From Bigelowiella natans CCMP2755 (taxonomy: Eukaryota > Cercozoa > Chlorarachniophyceae), in NCBI GenBank assembly GCA_000320545.1, contig ADNK01002596.1, positions 65,001-97,500 on the forward strand: DNA of 32,500 bases, read 5' to 3'. A model generated the notes under the pieces. The model did not search any database. It was not told where the DNA came from and worked only from the letters and a program-made list of their open reading frames with translations. Below, one piece after another: positions 11,860 through 22,391 of this stretch; the first letter of the stretch is position 1; each line of letters starts with the position of its first letter. The translations under genes and the position numbers were made by a program.

Positions 11860-12724
11860 TCATCTACGCTTGCCTTTCTTCCCTTTTTTTTTGTTCCTAC
11901 CCTTTTTGCTATTGACTTTCTCTGCAGCTGCCTGTAGTACGTAGGGATTGTAGTAGTAGTATTAGTATCTAATAAGTAATTATTGAAAAAAATGGATATG
12001 AATTGAACAGTACCTGCTGAGCCTGGAGGCGAGCCTGGACTTGTTTTATACGCTCATGACGAATTTTCAGTGTTGGAATTTTTTGCCCAGCAAATTCCAT
12101 AAATGCCTGCCAATTTACCACACCAGGTTCGAAATAAAAATGTATCAATGAAAAATCCACAGATGACAAACCTTCCTAGTTGGTATTGTCTTGTTCACAG
12201 GTTCTTTCTTCTCGTTCCAAAGTTCAACCTAGATGGAAGAAGATGTGTTAGTCACAACGTACAAAACTGGAAAGAATAAGACGATGACAGACCCGAACAC
12301 GCCCCGGAAGGATGACTTGATTAGGTTTTAGCATAAAAGTTCGAGGGTGGAGCTTAGCTCTCTCAAGCACGAATCTTAGCTTCAGAGCTATGATGAAACA
12401 TAGAATTAAGTGCTGTTAACGAGATCAGATCATTGATGTACCCGAAGCGATATGTGCAATTTCGAGAGCCGTGGGATTATCACAGCAGTCCTTTTTCGCA
12501 ATCTTTCAGGAAAGGAGATTTTAAAGTTCAACGTTGGATCGCATGATTTATTGGAAGGAACCTTTCTGCCCTGTGCATACGTTCGGAGACTATTTATGTA
12601 ATTTGGATAGAATATGGCCCACTTCTTCGATTTCTCGAGCTATCGAAACAAAGTAAAATCAGGATGTTCAAAATCGAATTAAAATTGAGTCTACCAATTC
12701 CTTCTCATCTATTTTCTTCTCCAT
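11860..12724 (-). CDS. SRP19: Signal recognition particle 19 kDa protein
   Basis: SRP19 binds helices 6 and 8 of SRP RNA and primes SRP54 loading, so it serves co-translational targeting to the ER. Minus-strand exons: 12724-12695, 12639-12562, 12502-12442, 12387-12293, 12228-12172, 12106-12014, 11931-11860. All phases agree, giving 161 residues against about 144 in human. Signature segments in order: WAIFYPNYINS and AQGRK (the RNA-binding 'YP.Y.n..k...eGR+' start), NPTALEIAHIAS, a long Leu/Lys/Arg-rich linker, GRVRVELWNEKKEPV, IPTRK, IPTLKIR, and a lysine-rich tail ending GRNKKKGKKGKRR. The usual final basic tail is present. Introns are short (54-82 nt) and free of microsatellites, unlike neighbouring genes. 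The start ATG is the only one upstream in phase. It is head-to-head with the FAD monooxygenase and tail-to-tail with CCR4. Confidence 0.93.
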
Positions 12725-13083
12725 GGTACGGGGGGGGGCCTGCCGTAGTTTAAACGCCGGAGCTCGCACAAATACCGGAATCTTATAACGAATTTAATCC
12801 AAAATAGAGGTCAATTCTAAGTGATATCGTGAATACCGGTGGTACCGGTTGTTTTACACTAAAGTTGTTGTTGTTGTTGTTGTTGTTGTCGTCGTTGTCG
12901 CAGTAACTCTACATGCCCATGCCCATAACTCAACACGACGACGACGACGACGACGACGAGGAGGAGGAGGAGGAGGAGGAGGAGGGCCGACTGACCCAGA
13001 AACAGGCATCAGCAACAACACTAGCAGTAGCAGAAGTTGTAGCAGAACCTAAAGAGAATAATCGAGTCGACTACAGAGTAACC
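12725..13083. promoter_or_regulatory. Putative bidirectional promoter of SRP19 and FAD monooxygenase
   Basis: Only about 360 nt separate the SRP19 start (minus) from the preferred start of the monooxygenase (plus), so both promoters must overlap here. Visible features are a G8 run at 12731, two ACCGG steps near 12836-12850 and a GTT repeat (12864-12890). The right part (12913-13083) is also open in the monooxygenase frame and may be coding instead. No core promoter motif was recognised. Confidence 0.4.
12864..12890. repeat. (GTT)n microsatellite
   Basis: GTT trinucleotide array between the divergent SRP19 and monooxygenase genes, followed by GTCGTCGTT and then GAC and GAG runs. Confidence 0.85.
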
Positions 13084-15347
13084 ATGGCTGCTGCTGCTGC
13101 TACTACTACTGGACTACGAACAAGTGAGTTGTTAACCTGCTGCTGCCACTACACCACACTGCTTGGTGGAATAAAATTGACGTGTTCTTGCTATACAGCA
13201 GGGCGGGTTGCCGTTGTTGGGGCAGGCATTAGCGGACTTAGTTCCGCCGCATGCTTACAGCGAATTGGCTACGATGTCCATTTGTTCGAGGGAAAGGACG
13301 AGGACACTTACCTTCAAGACAAGGTAATGAGAATTTGTACAGTGGTGATGGGGGGAAGTTTATCGTTGCAGACCTTCCTTTCACGAAAATTGGACAGTTT
13401 ACATATTTGCATACTTGTATACGCACTATTTGAAATTGATTATTATCAGCCTGATCATGGGTTCGGTATTTGGTCAAATGCACTGCAATGCCTCGTTAAG
13501 GTAGCTTCTAGTACTTACAATGATCTTCGAATTTGCTTAAAATTGGTCGTTCGTTGTATTTACTACAGCTTGGCTTGAAGGAGCAGCTGGAATCGAAAGG
13601 AAGGTTTATGAAGGAGGTGGGATATAAAACGAAGGTAAATCATTGAGAATACAATCACTAACAATGATGATTTGGTGTACCCTACCCACCTCAACGGAGG
13701 GATTTGGAGGGAAATCACGGGAAGGAAGAAGCATATGAGTTAATTAACTTGAAACATACTATCATCTTCTATTTTGTATTTCTGTTCTTTTTCTGGGTGT
13801 AAATCCTGTAGTCAGGAGAATGGTTGGCACAACCCTCAAAGCATCTCCAACAGGTAAGCATAACTAGTCACCATAAGAACAATCAAAGCACCAACCATTT
13901 ATGAAGATGGATGATGATGATGATGATGACGAGGAGGAGTGCTGCCCGAGCCACTAATGTCACTAGAAAAGAAGAGTTAAAATAAGGAAGAGGATAGTAC
14001 AATTGGTTGTTAATCTTGTTTCTGTAGTATTCAGAGCTAATGATGTTCTATTGATGTTGTTTTACATAAAAATGGTGGTGAGCATAGCACCTTGAGTTTG
14101 CTGCTGGAACCCCAGTCTCTCTCTTTATGCTATATTCGGATCTCATCAAGATGATGAGGTACTAGTAAGCAATCAACATCTCTACCTTGATCAACGTTAC
14201 AATCATCATCACTATTCATGTCGTCTCATTCTACTATCTTCTTCCTCCTCCTTCTCCTAATTATTACTCTTACAATACTTGGTATATAGATCTGTGGCCC
14301 CTCCAATTAAGTTTTCCACCAAGTTTCAACAAATACCTTCCTCTTCTTCGTCTCCAGAATATGATTTTCACGTCATTGCTACTGGAAATGATCTGCGGAG
14401 AGCTGACATAGCTTACAGAGGATACGTAGTATACAGAGGTCTCTGCCCAGCCTCAAGGGGAGGAGGAGGAGGAGGAGGAGGAGGAGGAGGAGGAGGAGGA
14501 AGCCTACAAAAGGTACTACCGGTAGTAACTATCAATATGAATATCAATAAATAATAAGAACGTTTGTCAATGTATATATATTATGAAGGGGTGTTCTTTG
14601 GAAGGAGGGGATGGCTTAAATGCATCATTTCAAACATGGTCAAATGGTAAAAGGTGCAGCATCCATCCATCTCCTCCCCCCCCCTCTCTTTCGCCAACCA
14701 CGAGTCCGACAACTACGAAGAGGACGTGTATTAATGACAAGCACATAGTATAATTTCTTCTTTTTTTCCATTTCTTCTTCCTCCTCCTCCTCCTCTTTCT
14801 CTTTTTCTTCTATACTTGTATTTCACGATGTCAACCTCACCATCTTTCTTTCTTTTAAGAGTTTGCTGACTACCACTTGTTTTATTCTTAGATTTGCTAC
14901 GGTTCCTATGCGAGATCACTGGGTTGTACAACAACTAATGCTAACGAACAAATGAGAAAAACGATGACGTCAAACAACAACGATAGTAGTCCTATTAGTT
15001 CTTGCAAGAGATGATGATAGCAGCAGCATCAGAGCAGCAGCAGAAGATAACAAAGCCACCACCACATGATATCTACGTACCCCCACTCCTCCTCCTCCTC
15101 CTCCCCCCTTCTCTTCCTCCCCCTACTATATCAGGTTTGGTATGCAACGGTGCCAACAATTCCTTTGAAGCAAGAACAGGAGGGAATGATAGCAGCCGTA
15201 TCTGAAGACAACCCCCTTTCCTCTCCTTCATGCCGTGTAATCACAGAGCAACAAAAAAGGGTGGGTAGTGATGATGATGATGATGATGAGAAAGTTATTT
15301 GATTATTAGTTTCATTAGATGCTCATCTGTCTAATCCTAATAGTCGG

Positions 15348-15384
<37 letters not shown>

Positions 15385-16064
15385 GCTAGTTACAAGCATA
15401 GCATGTACAAATATATGGATTATGTGGTGTTTTGGAAGGAGGAGTAACATGCCGACATTTATGTCCCTTCTCTTCTTCTTCTTCTTCTTCTTCTACTACT
15501 ACTACTAGTAGTAATACTACTATTACTACTACTTTTACTACTACTATTACTACTACTATTACTACTACTGCAAGCTACTGCAAGTAGCACTTCTTAAATC
15601 TGCACGTGTATTTGTGGTAATAATATAGAATTTAATTGACGAATTTTCGGAGTGGCACGATCCCATCCTGCCTCTCATAGAAAACACAGGTTGCGAGCAT
15701 ATCACGGCAGGTAAATGCATATAATGTTTCTTCTTATATGTAGTGGTACTAGTAGTGGTACTAGTAGTTGTAGCAGTGGTAAGATTTCTCATCAGTATTC
15801 CTTACTACCATCTTGTCTATAATATCAGAATTTGCATATAGTTCTACGGATACTACGATGCCACCTCCTTCATCATCTTCTTCACAGTCCGTCTTTCTTG
15901 GTTGTTATCAATAATATTGTAATATGATCATCATCTAATATAATATATGCGGTGTTGTTTGTTTGTGTGTTTGTATGTATGTATGCATGCATGCTGCTTG
16001 TCATCGTGCAAATAAGCATTGGCACCATCATAACTGATAGCATACATTAATTACACGTATCAAT

Positions 16065-16097
<33 letters not shown>

Positions 16098-16461
16098 AAT
16101 GAAAACACACAATAAACAACGAGAAGAAGCATCCATTACCACCTCGAATAGGTGATGCAGCTGTTGTCCAAGATCCCATTTTAGCTCAAGGTAATAGACG
16201 CACACGCACGCACACACACACGCTTCTTATTATTATATCATGAGTGGAGAAGGCACAGGTGCATTATCTCTAAACACGATATATCAGTATACACAACAAA
16301 TACGGTAGTTTGATAGCCAATAATATGATGGGTTTAATGATGATGCGAAAACTCTTGATTTTTGAGTGTACCTTTCTCTGATTACGTGTACATTTGCAGG
16401 TGGTGGCGTCTGCATCGAGGAAGCATTTCAGCTTGCATATCAAATATCTTATGCAAACAAG

Positions 16462-16492
<31 letters not shown>

Positions 16493-17111
16493 CTAGGGTG
16501 AGAATGTAATTGTCATGCTAGAATAATATATTATGCAATATCTCCCAGATGACGATGAAGAGGATGATGATGTTGCGCAAACTCTCTGAATAATCTGCTA
16601 ACGTCGTTCTTGTACCCAGAATTCCTTGCCTATTTCTGTCGCTTTCGCCGCCTTCGAGCAAAAACGGTGTGTTTGCGTGATGTGTAATGATTATTGTAAG
16701 GTGTTGCTCGCATCTTGAGACATCTAGCTTTTGTCAAAAGACCCGAATCAAAATCAAAGACTATGATACAATTTTCATCTTTGTCCTCCAGGCATTGCAT
16801 GCGTAAAATAGCAATAATTTCTGAACACTTTTCTGAGACTTTAAAATTATTTTGCTGACAAAGCAAGAAAATCACGTTTATTCCTTTTTATCTATGCAGG
16901 AAGAAAAGGATAAGAACACTTCAGTATCTTTCCAACTTATCACAGGTATTAATCTGTGCGTATTAATGTTTATGGTGGTTTCCTTTCTTTAACATCAAAG
17001 ATCTGAAAATGCAACCACGGTATATTTTAGACTATCGGGTGCCTCAAAAGCCCTTTGGACACTGTGCGCGACGTATCTATGCTTGCGGTTCCAGGAGCTG
17101 TATCATGGTAA
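13084..17111 (+). CDS. FAD-dependent monooxygenase (group A flavoprotein hydroxylase/epoxidase-like)
   Basis: Flavoprotein of the kynurenine monooxygenase/zeaxanthin epoxidase superfamily, expected to use NAD(P)H and O2 on an unknown substrate. Exons: 13084-13123, 13199-13323, 13450-13500, 13569-13634, 13812-13853, 14088-14158, 14290-14512, 14589-14653, 14892-14922, 15135-15260, 15629-15710, 15829-15900, 16152-16190, 16400-16461, 16620-16666, 16900-16945, 17031-17111. Phases agree throughout, giving 422 residues. Motifs: VAVVGAGISGLSSAACLQ with Glu at the end of beta-2 (FAD binding); HGFGIWSNALQ; YRGYVVYRG; FATVPMRDHWVWYATVP; FSEWHDPILPLIE; GDAAVVQDPILAQGGG (the 'GD' motif); EEAFQLA; AFAAFEQKR. 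The second FAD/NADPH 'DG' motif is degenerate (ATGNDLRRA). A GGA microsatellite encodes about 14 glycines after YRGYVVYRG. An in-frame ATG at 12913 would add 57 residues with polyAsp/polyGlu runs. The exact substrate class is not resolvable. Confidence 0.85.
14458..14501. repeat. (GGA)n microsatellite inside a coding exon
   Basis: GGA array within the exon 14290-14512, translated as polyglycine. The frame stays open through it and the next junction is in phase, so it is probably coding. An earlier donor (GTCTCT at 14439) would exclude it only by changing phase. Confidence 0.85.
15348..15384. repeat. (CTA)n microsatellite in monooxygenase intron
   Basis: CTA array in the intron 15261-15628. 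The same intron also carries TTC (about 15471-15494) and interrupted ACT repeats (about 15494-15570). Confidence 0.88.
16064..16097. repeat. (ACT)n microsatellite in monooxygenase intron
   Basis: ACT array about 50 nt upstream of the acceptor at 16150-16151 that precedes the GDAA exon. Confidence 0.88.
16462..16492. repeat. (GTA)n microsatellite starting at a 5' splice site
   Basis: The donor after the EEAFQLA exon is the first unit of a perfect GTA array, as at 9355 and 31280. Confidence 0.9.
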
Positions 17112-18851
17112 CATTTATTACGGGAGTACTACTACAAGTTTTATGATGTAAATATGTAGTTACTAGTACGTGCTTGTGTATATGTGTGAATGTATGTATA
17201 TGTATATGATGTATATGTGTGTGTGTTTAAGAAGTAGAGATCCCATGGTATTGTGAGTCATTTTTTGCTATGAGCAAGCTAGTGTAGGAAGATGTAACAA
17301 GAAAAGCGAGCACTTCGTTTTTCGACTACCTTAACAACTCACGATGTGTACTTGATGTGCGTGTATGCGTCACCTTTGCCCTGGAGCAAGACTACCGGTT
17401 ACTTTTTGATTGCATAATTTTTGCAATTTATCATGACTATCAGTTTCATGTTTGATACGTTAATGGCGGCTTCCGTGTCCACTTCACTCCTGGTCAACGA
17501 CGGTGACTTTGATTTTCTGACTACTTCCGACCGTAAGTGATGCATGCAGTGAACATGAGAGACGATTCCAACATGAAAGTTTTAATTTGGCTAAAAATTC
17601 GATCATCGCTATGTAAAGATGCAATAATTCCCTTTGTTGTCTACGCACATTGTTGCGCTCACAGAATGCGCTCAGCAGCGTCCTCAGTCTAATTCAAAGG
17701 CGGGGTATGCGTTGATTATGTCATCATATCATCAATAAAATAAACTTTGTTACATGAAATCATGCGGCTCATTCGCCGCTAGTCAATCTAGCAACAATTG
17801 AAAGCATGCGCAGGTGCAATGTGTCAAATTGCCACAGTTTGATGCCCAGCCAATGGCCTCAAGTAGCACAGCATGCATGATCACGCATGGCTACATCGAC
17901 CCACAGGCACAAATGTTGTAGGCTCTGCTACCTCGAAAAATCCACACACCGCCCACCGTTCATTCTAGCATTGTCGCTATTCACCTCATGTCTGCAGTCT
18001 AGGATGCAAATTACTGTGTGTGCGCATGTGGGCTTTGATGCAGCTGCAGTGAGAGACACGTGTACACATGGAACATGGAACACTGTTCTGTCATGAATCA
18101 CATGACACACTATTGTTGTCATTATCCTCGCCTGCTCTGCTTGATCCAACATATAAACATGCACATGCGGCCGCCTGCATGCTGCTGAAAAGTAACTGTT
18201 CTTTCGCACATACGCCTTCATGAACAGTGTCACATTGCATCACCTAGTCATGTTGGTTTACTTGCTACTTTAATCTGCTAGATACTGTACCAGCGTAGCT
18301 TCCGATCCCGCGTTTCATATCTTGCATGCGGTCTGCTGTATATGGCTTTAAACTTGAATGTGTCGCATGCTAGTATAGCCTATTTACATATCGTACATGC
18401 CATCCCGCCGCCGCATAGCCTTTGCAAAACCGTACATCATTCTAAACAAATGTCATTTCCTTAACTTGTGGTGTCAATTGATTTATTAGAGGAACTATAT
18501 ATAAATATATATGCTCAATCTTCTACTTAAACAACACTGCGGCGAAAAATTAATCGTATTAATCGCACGTAATGCATTCTAATTACTTCAGACTATGTAT
18601 TGACTACTTATATAACAAGATGCTTTTTACTCACACACTGCTTAAATATACAGTGTAAAGTGTCACATATCTAAGATACGCCGATGATATTCTTTTAATA
18701 ATAATCCCAAAAGAAAGAAGACAGAACCACATGGAATACATCCACATTGGATGATGTTTTTCATGTAGTCCGACGATTTGACAAACAATACATTTCAGAC
18801 GCTGAACTATTTCTCACCCTTTAGTGTATAATATGATGATGCTCATGATGC

Positions 18852-18886
<35 letters not shown>

Positions 18887-18889
18887 AAA

Positions 18890-18923
<34 letters not shown>

Positions 18924-19054
18924 CTCTTGCTGCTTATTTCAAGAGGAGCCGCAAATGAGCATTCCGGTATGATGAAGGGGCCATTCTTCGATTGACCGCC
19001 GTTACTCATACTCCTTTTCCACTGTTCGCCACCATCACCGTCATCATTAGAAAA
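17112..19054. other. Long convergent spacer between monooxygenase and cysteine-rich gene
   Basis: No coding exon or RNA gene was found. An ATCAATAAAATAAA near 17730 and a TGTAAAT near 17144 could serve polyadenylation of the monooxygenase, but neither is proven. The region is rich in GCATGC, CATGCATG and TGCAGTCT-like words and carries a NotI-type GCGGCCGC at about 18168. The right end holds adjacent GTA (18853-18886) and GAT (18891-18922) arrays downstream of the cysteine-rich gene. Confidence 0.5.
18853..18922. repeat. Adjacent (GTA)n and (GAT)n microsatellites
   Basis: Two trinucleotide arrays separated by AAAAA in the 3' flank of the minus-strand cysteine-rich gene. On the minus strand they read as polyHis and polyTyr. 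Confidence 0.88.
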
Positions 19055-19987
19055 TTACGCTACGTGGCAACCTTCATCAATGACCAAGTTCTCTTCAAGT
19101 CCTTCACAAGGACATCTTGGTATCTTCTTCAAGCTTGAGGAGCCAAAGACATAACATTTGTTGCATTTGTTGCAATGTCTGCAAAACATGACACAGCACC
19201 TTGTTAGAGGTCACCCCAACCGGAAAACACACATTCATAATTAGACCGGTAGGAACTCTCTCTCACACAGCAAGTCTTATACATACATACATACTAACTC
19301 TTACTTTGAGTGCAATGGCATGCATCTCTTGCAGCTTGTGCAATGCCTCAAAGGTCCCACATCTTGCGAGTGTAATGCACCTATTCATAATAGAAACATT
19401 TGGAGTGTTAGGAGGACAAGGGAAGAAAAGAAGGAGAAGGAAATGATGTGTATTGTGAAAAGCTGATTGCTAATAATATTAATAATAGCAGTTATTAGTA
19501 CATAATAAATGATGTTGTAGCTTACCTCTGCAGAAGCTATAACTATGCACCTGGTCACATTGACCTACTGCCAGCCGTCCCTCGCACGGATATTTATTGT
19601 TATGCTTCAATACCATATCAAGAGCCACTTGGTTGGTACATGCGTGGCATGTGAAACGCTTTGGAATATCGGATATGCAAACATTGATCATGTTGTCCTT
19701 CATGCAGCTGCTCGAAACCTGGTAATGATAATGATGATCATCCATTAGTAATAACACTACTGTAGATTTAATCCGTAATTACTGATGATGATGATCGTCA
19801 TCGTGATATGTCCTTCAATGACATCGGTGGTGGTGGTGGTGACAACCTCTTTAATTCCCATGCTCGCTAACGTTTGGAAGTTAAAATCAAGCTTTGATTC
19901 ATTACTCAGTGTAGACCTGAAGAACAGATGACTTATAACTCTATGCTGTAGTCGTCGTTTTAGTAATCATCACAACTTATCCAAGCG

Positions 19988-20019
<32 letters not shown>

Positions 20020-20736
20020 AGCTACTACTTACTACTCCTCTTACCATGTTGATGCTGAAGATCCTGACGTACGACTCATTTCTGACGGGTCTGTGAGTGG
20101 TAGACCAAGAACAGAATACTCAAGAAATCAATAAAAAGCAGCAGCTAATCATAATTTCCAGAAGCAGCAAGTTGTATAACTACCGGTCATCTCGATTTGT
20201 AGAAGGTCATCGGCTCTGTTTTTACTAGTACTCTTGCCTACTGTCTGTCCGCTGGAACGTGTTCCTAGGGGGAGGGGGGGGGGGGGGGGGGAGAAAAAAA
20301 AAAAGGAAAAAAAAAAAAAAAAAAAAAAAAATTTTAGGGAGAAAAGCGGGCTACTGCAAATAGAAAAGAAGCGCTAGCAACATCATCATTGAACAAACTC
20401 ATTTGTTAACATGCACCATCACTAATAATCTATACCACGACTGTTTCCACTGGTGCCACCACCACCACTGTCACCACTAGAAGGTCCTCCCCCTTTTGTT
20501 ATTATCAACACGTCGCATAAGGGAAATTGTCAAATGAGACTAGTCATTTCTTATGGATCCGTCACACACACTGAGTAAACCATGACTACATAATACTAGT
20601 AGTAATTCTATCCATTGTCTTCTCACCTCCATTTTCACTACTCCAGCTGTTCTCATCATCCGATTCTTTCAGGATCCGAGCCCTAAATTCACAACATTTT
20701 TGCATTGAAAACTACTATACGGTGCTCAATCAGCAG

Positions 20737-20778
<42 letters not shown>

Positions 20779-21361
20779 TGTTCAGCAGCAGGCAGCACGG
20801 GTAGTAGTAGTAGTCGAGCACCTGAGGCTTCTGTCCTGCATTGCTGTAAGCGATGAAGACGATGGATGATGATAACCCTTTTTTGATTCCCAAGCACCTA
20901 AGTAATAGCGCTCAATAATCAAACTTTATACACTGACCCCGTGCCCCCCCAGTAGTGAATGTAGTACATATCAATTTATATATCAGTCTATATCATCCTT
21001 TAGTAGTGGGACGTACGTACTACAAATTAATATGATGAGATGATACCCGATGATGATGATGATGTCTGAGATGATGGAAATGGTCTTCCGCTAAGATGTC
21101 TAGTTTGGGAGCTCATTGATGTAGGCCTCGCAATTCTTTTCGGGGGGAATCTGCGACTACTGTCGAAGGAACTTGATACTACTTCCGTAACGCCATTAAC
21201 TCCATTATTATTATGTGTATACATGTTAACATCCCGCGCCCTTTTCATGCCCGATCGTATCCTTCTCTCGCCGCTGCATAAGCCATCCATACAAAATCAT
21301 GGGTGAGAGACTGTTTTTATAAACACGATGAGAGATAGAGAGATAGAGAGAGAGAGAGATA

Positions 21362-21420
<59 letters not shown>

Positions 21421-21816
21421 GAGAAGATTTTTAACCTGTTTTGCCTGGTTTTACGTGCTTCCCAGTCCAAAGGATATTGCGATTGTGATACACTAGGATA
21501 TGATAAAGGCCGCCGTGACCTTCCCTGCTGCTCATGCAAAGGATGGTCATACCCCCATCTCCCACGTTTCATCTCATTCCCCATTATTTCAAGTCTAGTA
21601 GAATTGTAATGGTGTCGTTTGGGCTGCTGCTGGACATGGTCGTTGCGTCTCCTATTCCACGTCTCCAAGCTCCGAGCGGCCTGTAAAATAGAAAACTCAG
21701 TTGAAAATGGCTGTCATTCACTTCTGGTCTACTTTAGTTGCCTTTTCAACAGGAAAGTGTTTAAAAAATACCTGGAGCAAGGTCATCGCGCCATTGCTTT
21801 CCGCGGAGGATGTCAT
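19055..21816 (-). CDS. Uncharacterised protein with cysteine-rich zinc-finger-like C-terminus
   Basis: I do not recognise the family. Minus-strand exons: 21816-21772, 21680-21436, 21273-21047, 20843-20822, 20682-20627, 20492-20436, 20264-20184, 20090-20045, 19916-19847, 19718-19526, 19380-19305, 19178-19055. Phases agree at each join, giving 413 residues from ATG at 21816 (MTSSAESNGAMTLLQ). The N-terminal half is basic and polar (WNRRRND,QQQPKRHH, SSSFDSSRRFPPKR). The middle is acidic/Ser/Gly-rich (ILKESDDENSWSSENG, SSGDSGGGGTSGNS). Then comes DFNFQTLASMGIKE, and the last 120 residues hold about 19 cysteines in paired motifs: FTCHAC, YPCEG, GQCDQ, HCTSCKRC, HCNKCNKCYVFGS, PRCPCEG. Such CxxC pairs normally bind two or more zinc ions. 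The end is ambiguous: reading through gives CHVA-stop at 19055, while splicing a 52-nt intron gives a stop at 19002. The 22-nt exon and the exon at 20492-20436 are the weakest. Confidence 0.72.
20266..20331. repeat. Poly(G)/poly(A) tract acting as minus-strand polypyrimidine tract
   Basis: On the plus strand this is a G-rich block (about 17 consecutive G) followed by A-runs interrupted by GG. On the minus strand it is a 60-nt T/C tract ending CCTAG, exactly at the acceptor of the exon 20264-20184. Confidence 0.88.
20739..20774. repeat. (TA)n microsatellite in intron of the cysteine-rich gene
   Basis: TA array of about 36 nt in the intron between the minus-strand exons 20843-20822 and 20682-20627. 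Confidence 0.88.
21331..21416. repeat. (GA)n microsatellite at a minus-strand 5' splice region
   Basis: GA/GATA array on the plus strand. On the minus strand it is a (TC)n tract that starts about 20 nt into the intron after the donor at 21435. Confidence 0.9.
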
Positions 21817-22391
21817 CCTCGGTGCTTCAACAGCTCTTGCTTGAAAGTGTATCTCTCTCCTATTTTTAAGTTTTGCTCGTCCCGCTCCTGGCAAAATAGC
21901 TTCTCGTGTCTTCTCCCGCTCTTATTTTGGTGGGACTCTTCGTGGACTGGTGGGGATTTCCTCTTCTCGTGGGGTGAGGACAGAGGCTCTCTTCCTTCTC
22001 TCTTTCCCTTTTCTCCTCTTTCTCTCTCTTCCCTCAAGTAACCATTCCTTTTTGGCGATTTTACCTGTAATTTCATAATAAATTGATAATATCTCTTTTC
22101 TTTTCTCTTGGTCTATCTCTCTTTTGATATATTTCGTAGCTACATGATGTGGTTTCTCTTTCCATTTCTCATTTTTGCAAGATTATGTCTATTTTCTGGT
22201 ACAAAAAAACCCAGTTTAAGCCTTTTAAGAAACATTCTCTCTCTCTATCTATATAGTTGCGAAAACTACAGGCCTGTATCAAGAAAATTGCCGGGGTACC
22301 CTCTGTCATTGACTGTTTGTGCCGTTTCTAACCGTTCATGGTTTGTATTTTCTGACAATTTTTACTAAAAAATTCCATGAAAGTTGCGCAA
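21817..22391. other. Divergent spacer, left part
   Basis: This lies upstream of the minus-strand cysteine-rich gene. The left 260 nt are CT-rich on the plus strand and open as a Lys/Glu/Arg-rich frame on the minus strand, continuous with the ATG at 21816. That frame could be an N-terminal extension, but compositional bias explains it equally well. The rest is AT-rich with short CT runs and no identified gene. Confidence 0.4.

Noticed and set aside
15002-15205. Frame 15002-15205 as a separate small protein
   Set aside because: The overlapping frame contains the conserved VWYATVP exon of the monooxygenase, joined in phase from 14922 to 15135.
16630-16875. 81-codon minus-strand open frame
   Set aside because: It overlaps the plus-strand exon 16620-16666 antisense, lies mostly in an intron and shows no family motif.
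21813-22076. 87-codon Lys/Glu/Arg-rich minus-strand frame
   Set aside because: Its composition is explained by a CT-rich strand, and its frame differs from the ATG-containing exon at 21816 that joins the next exon in phase.
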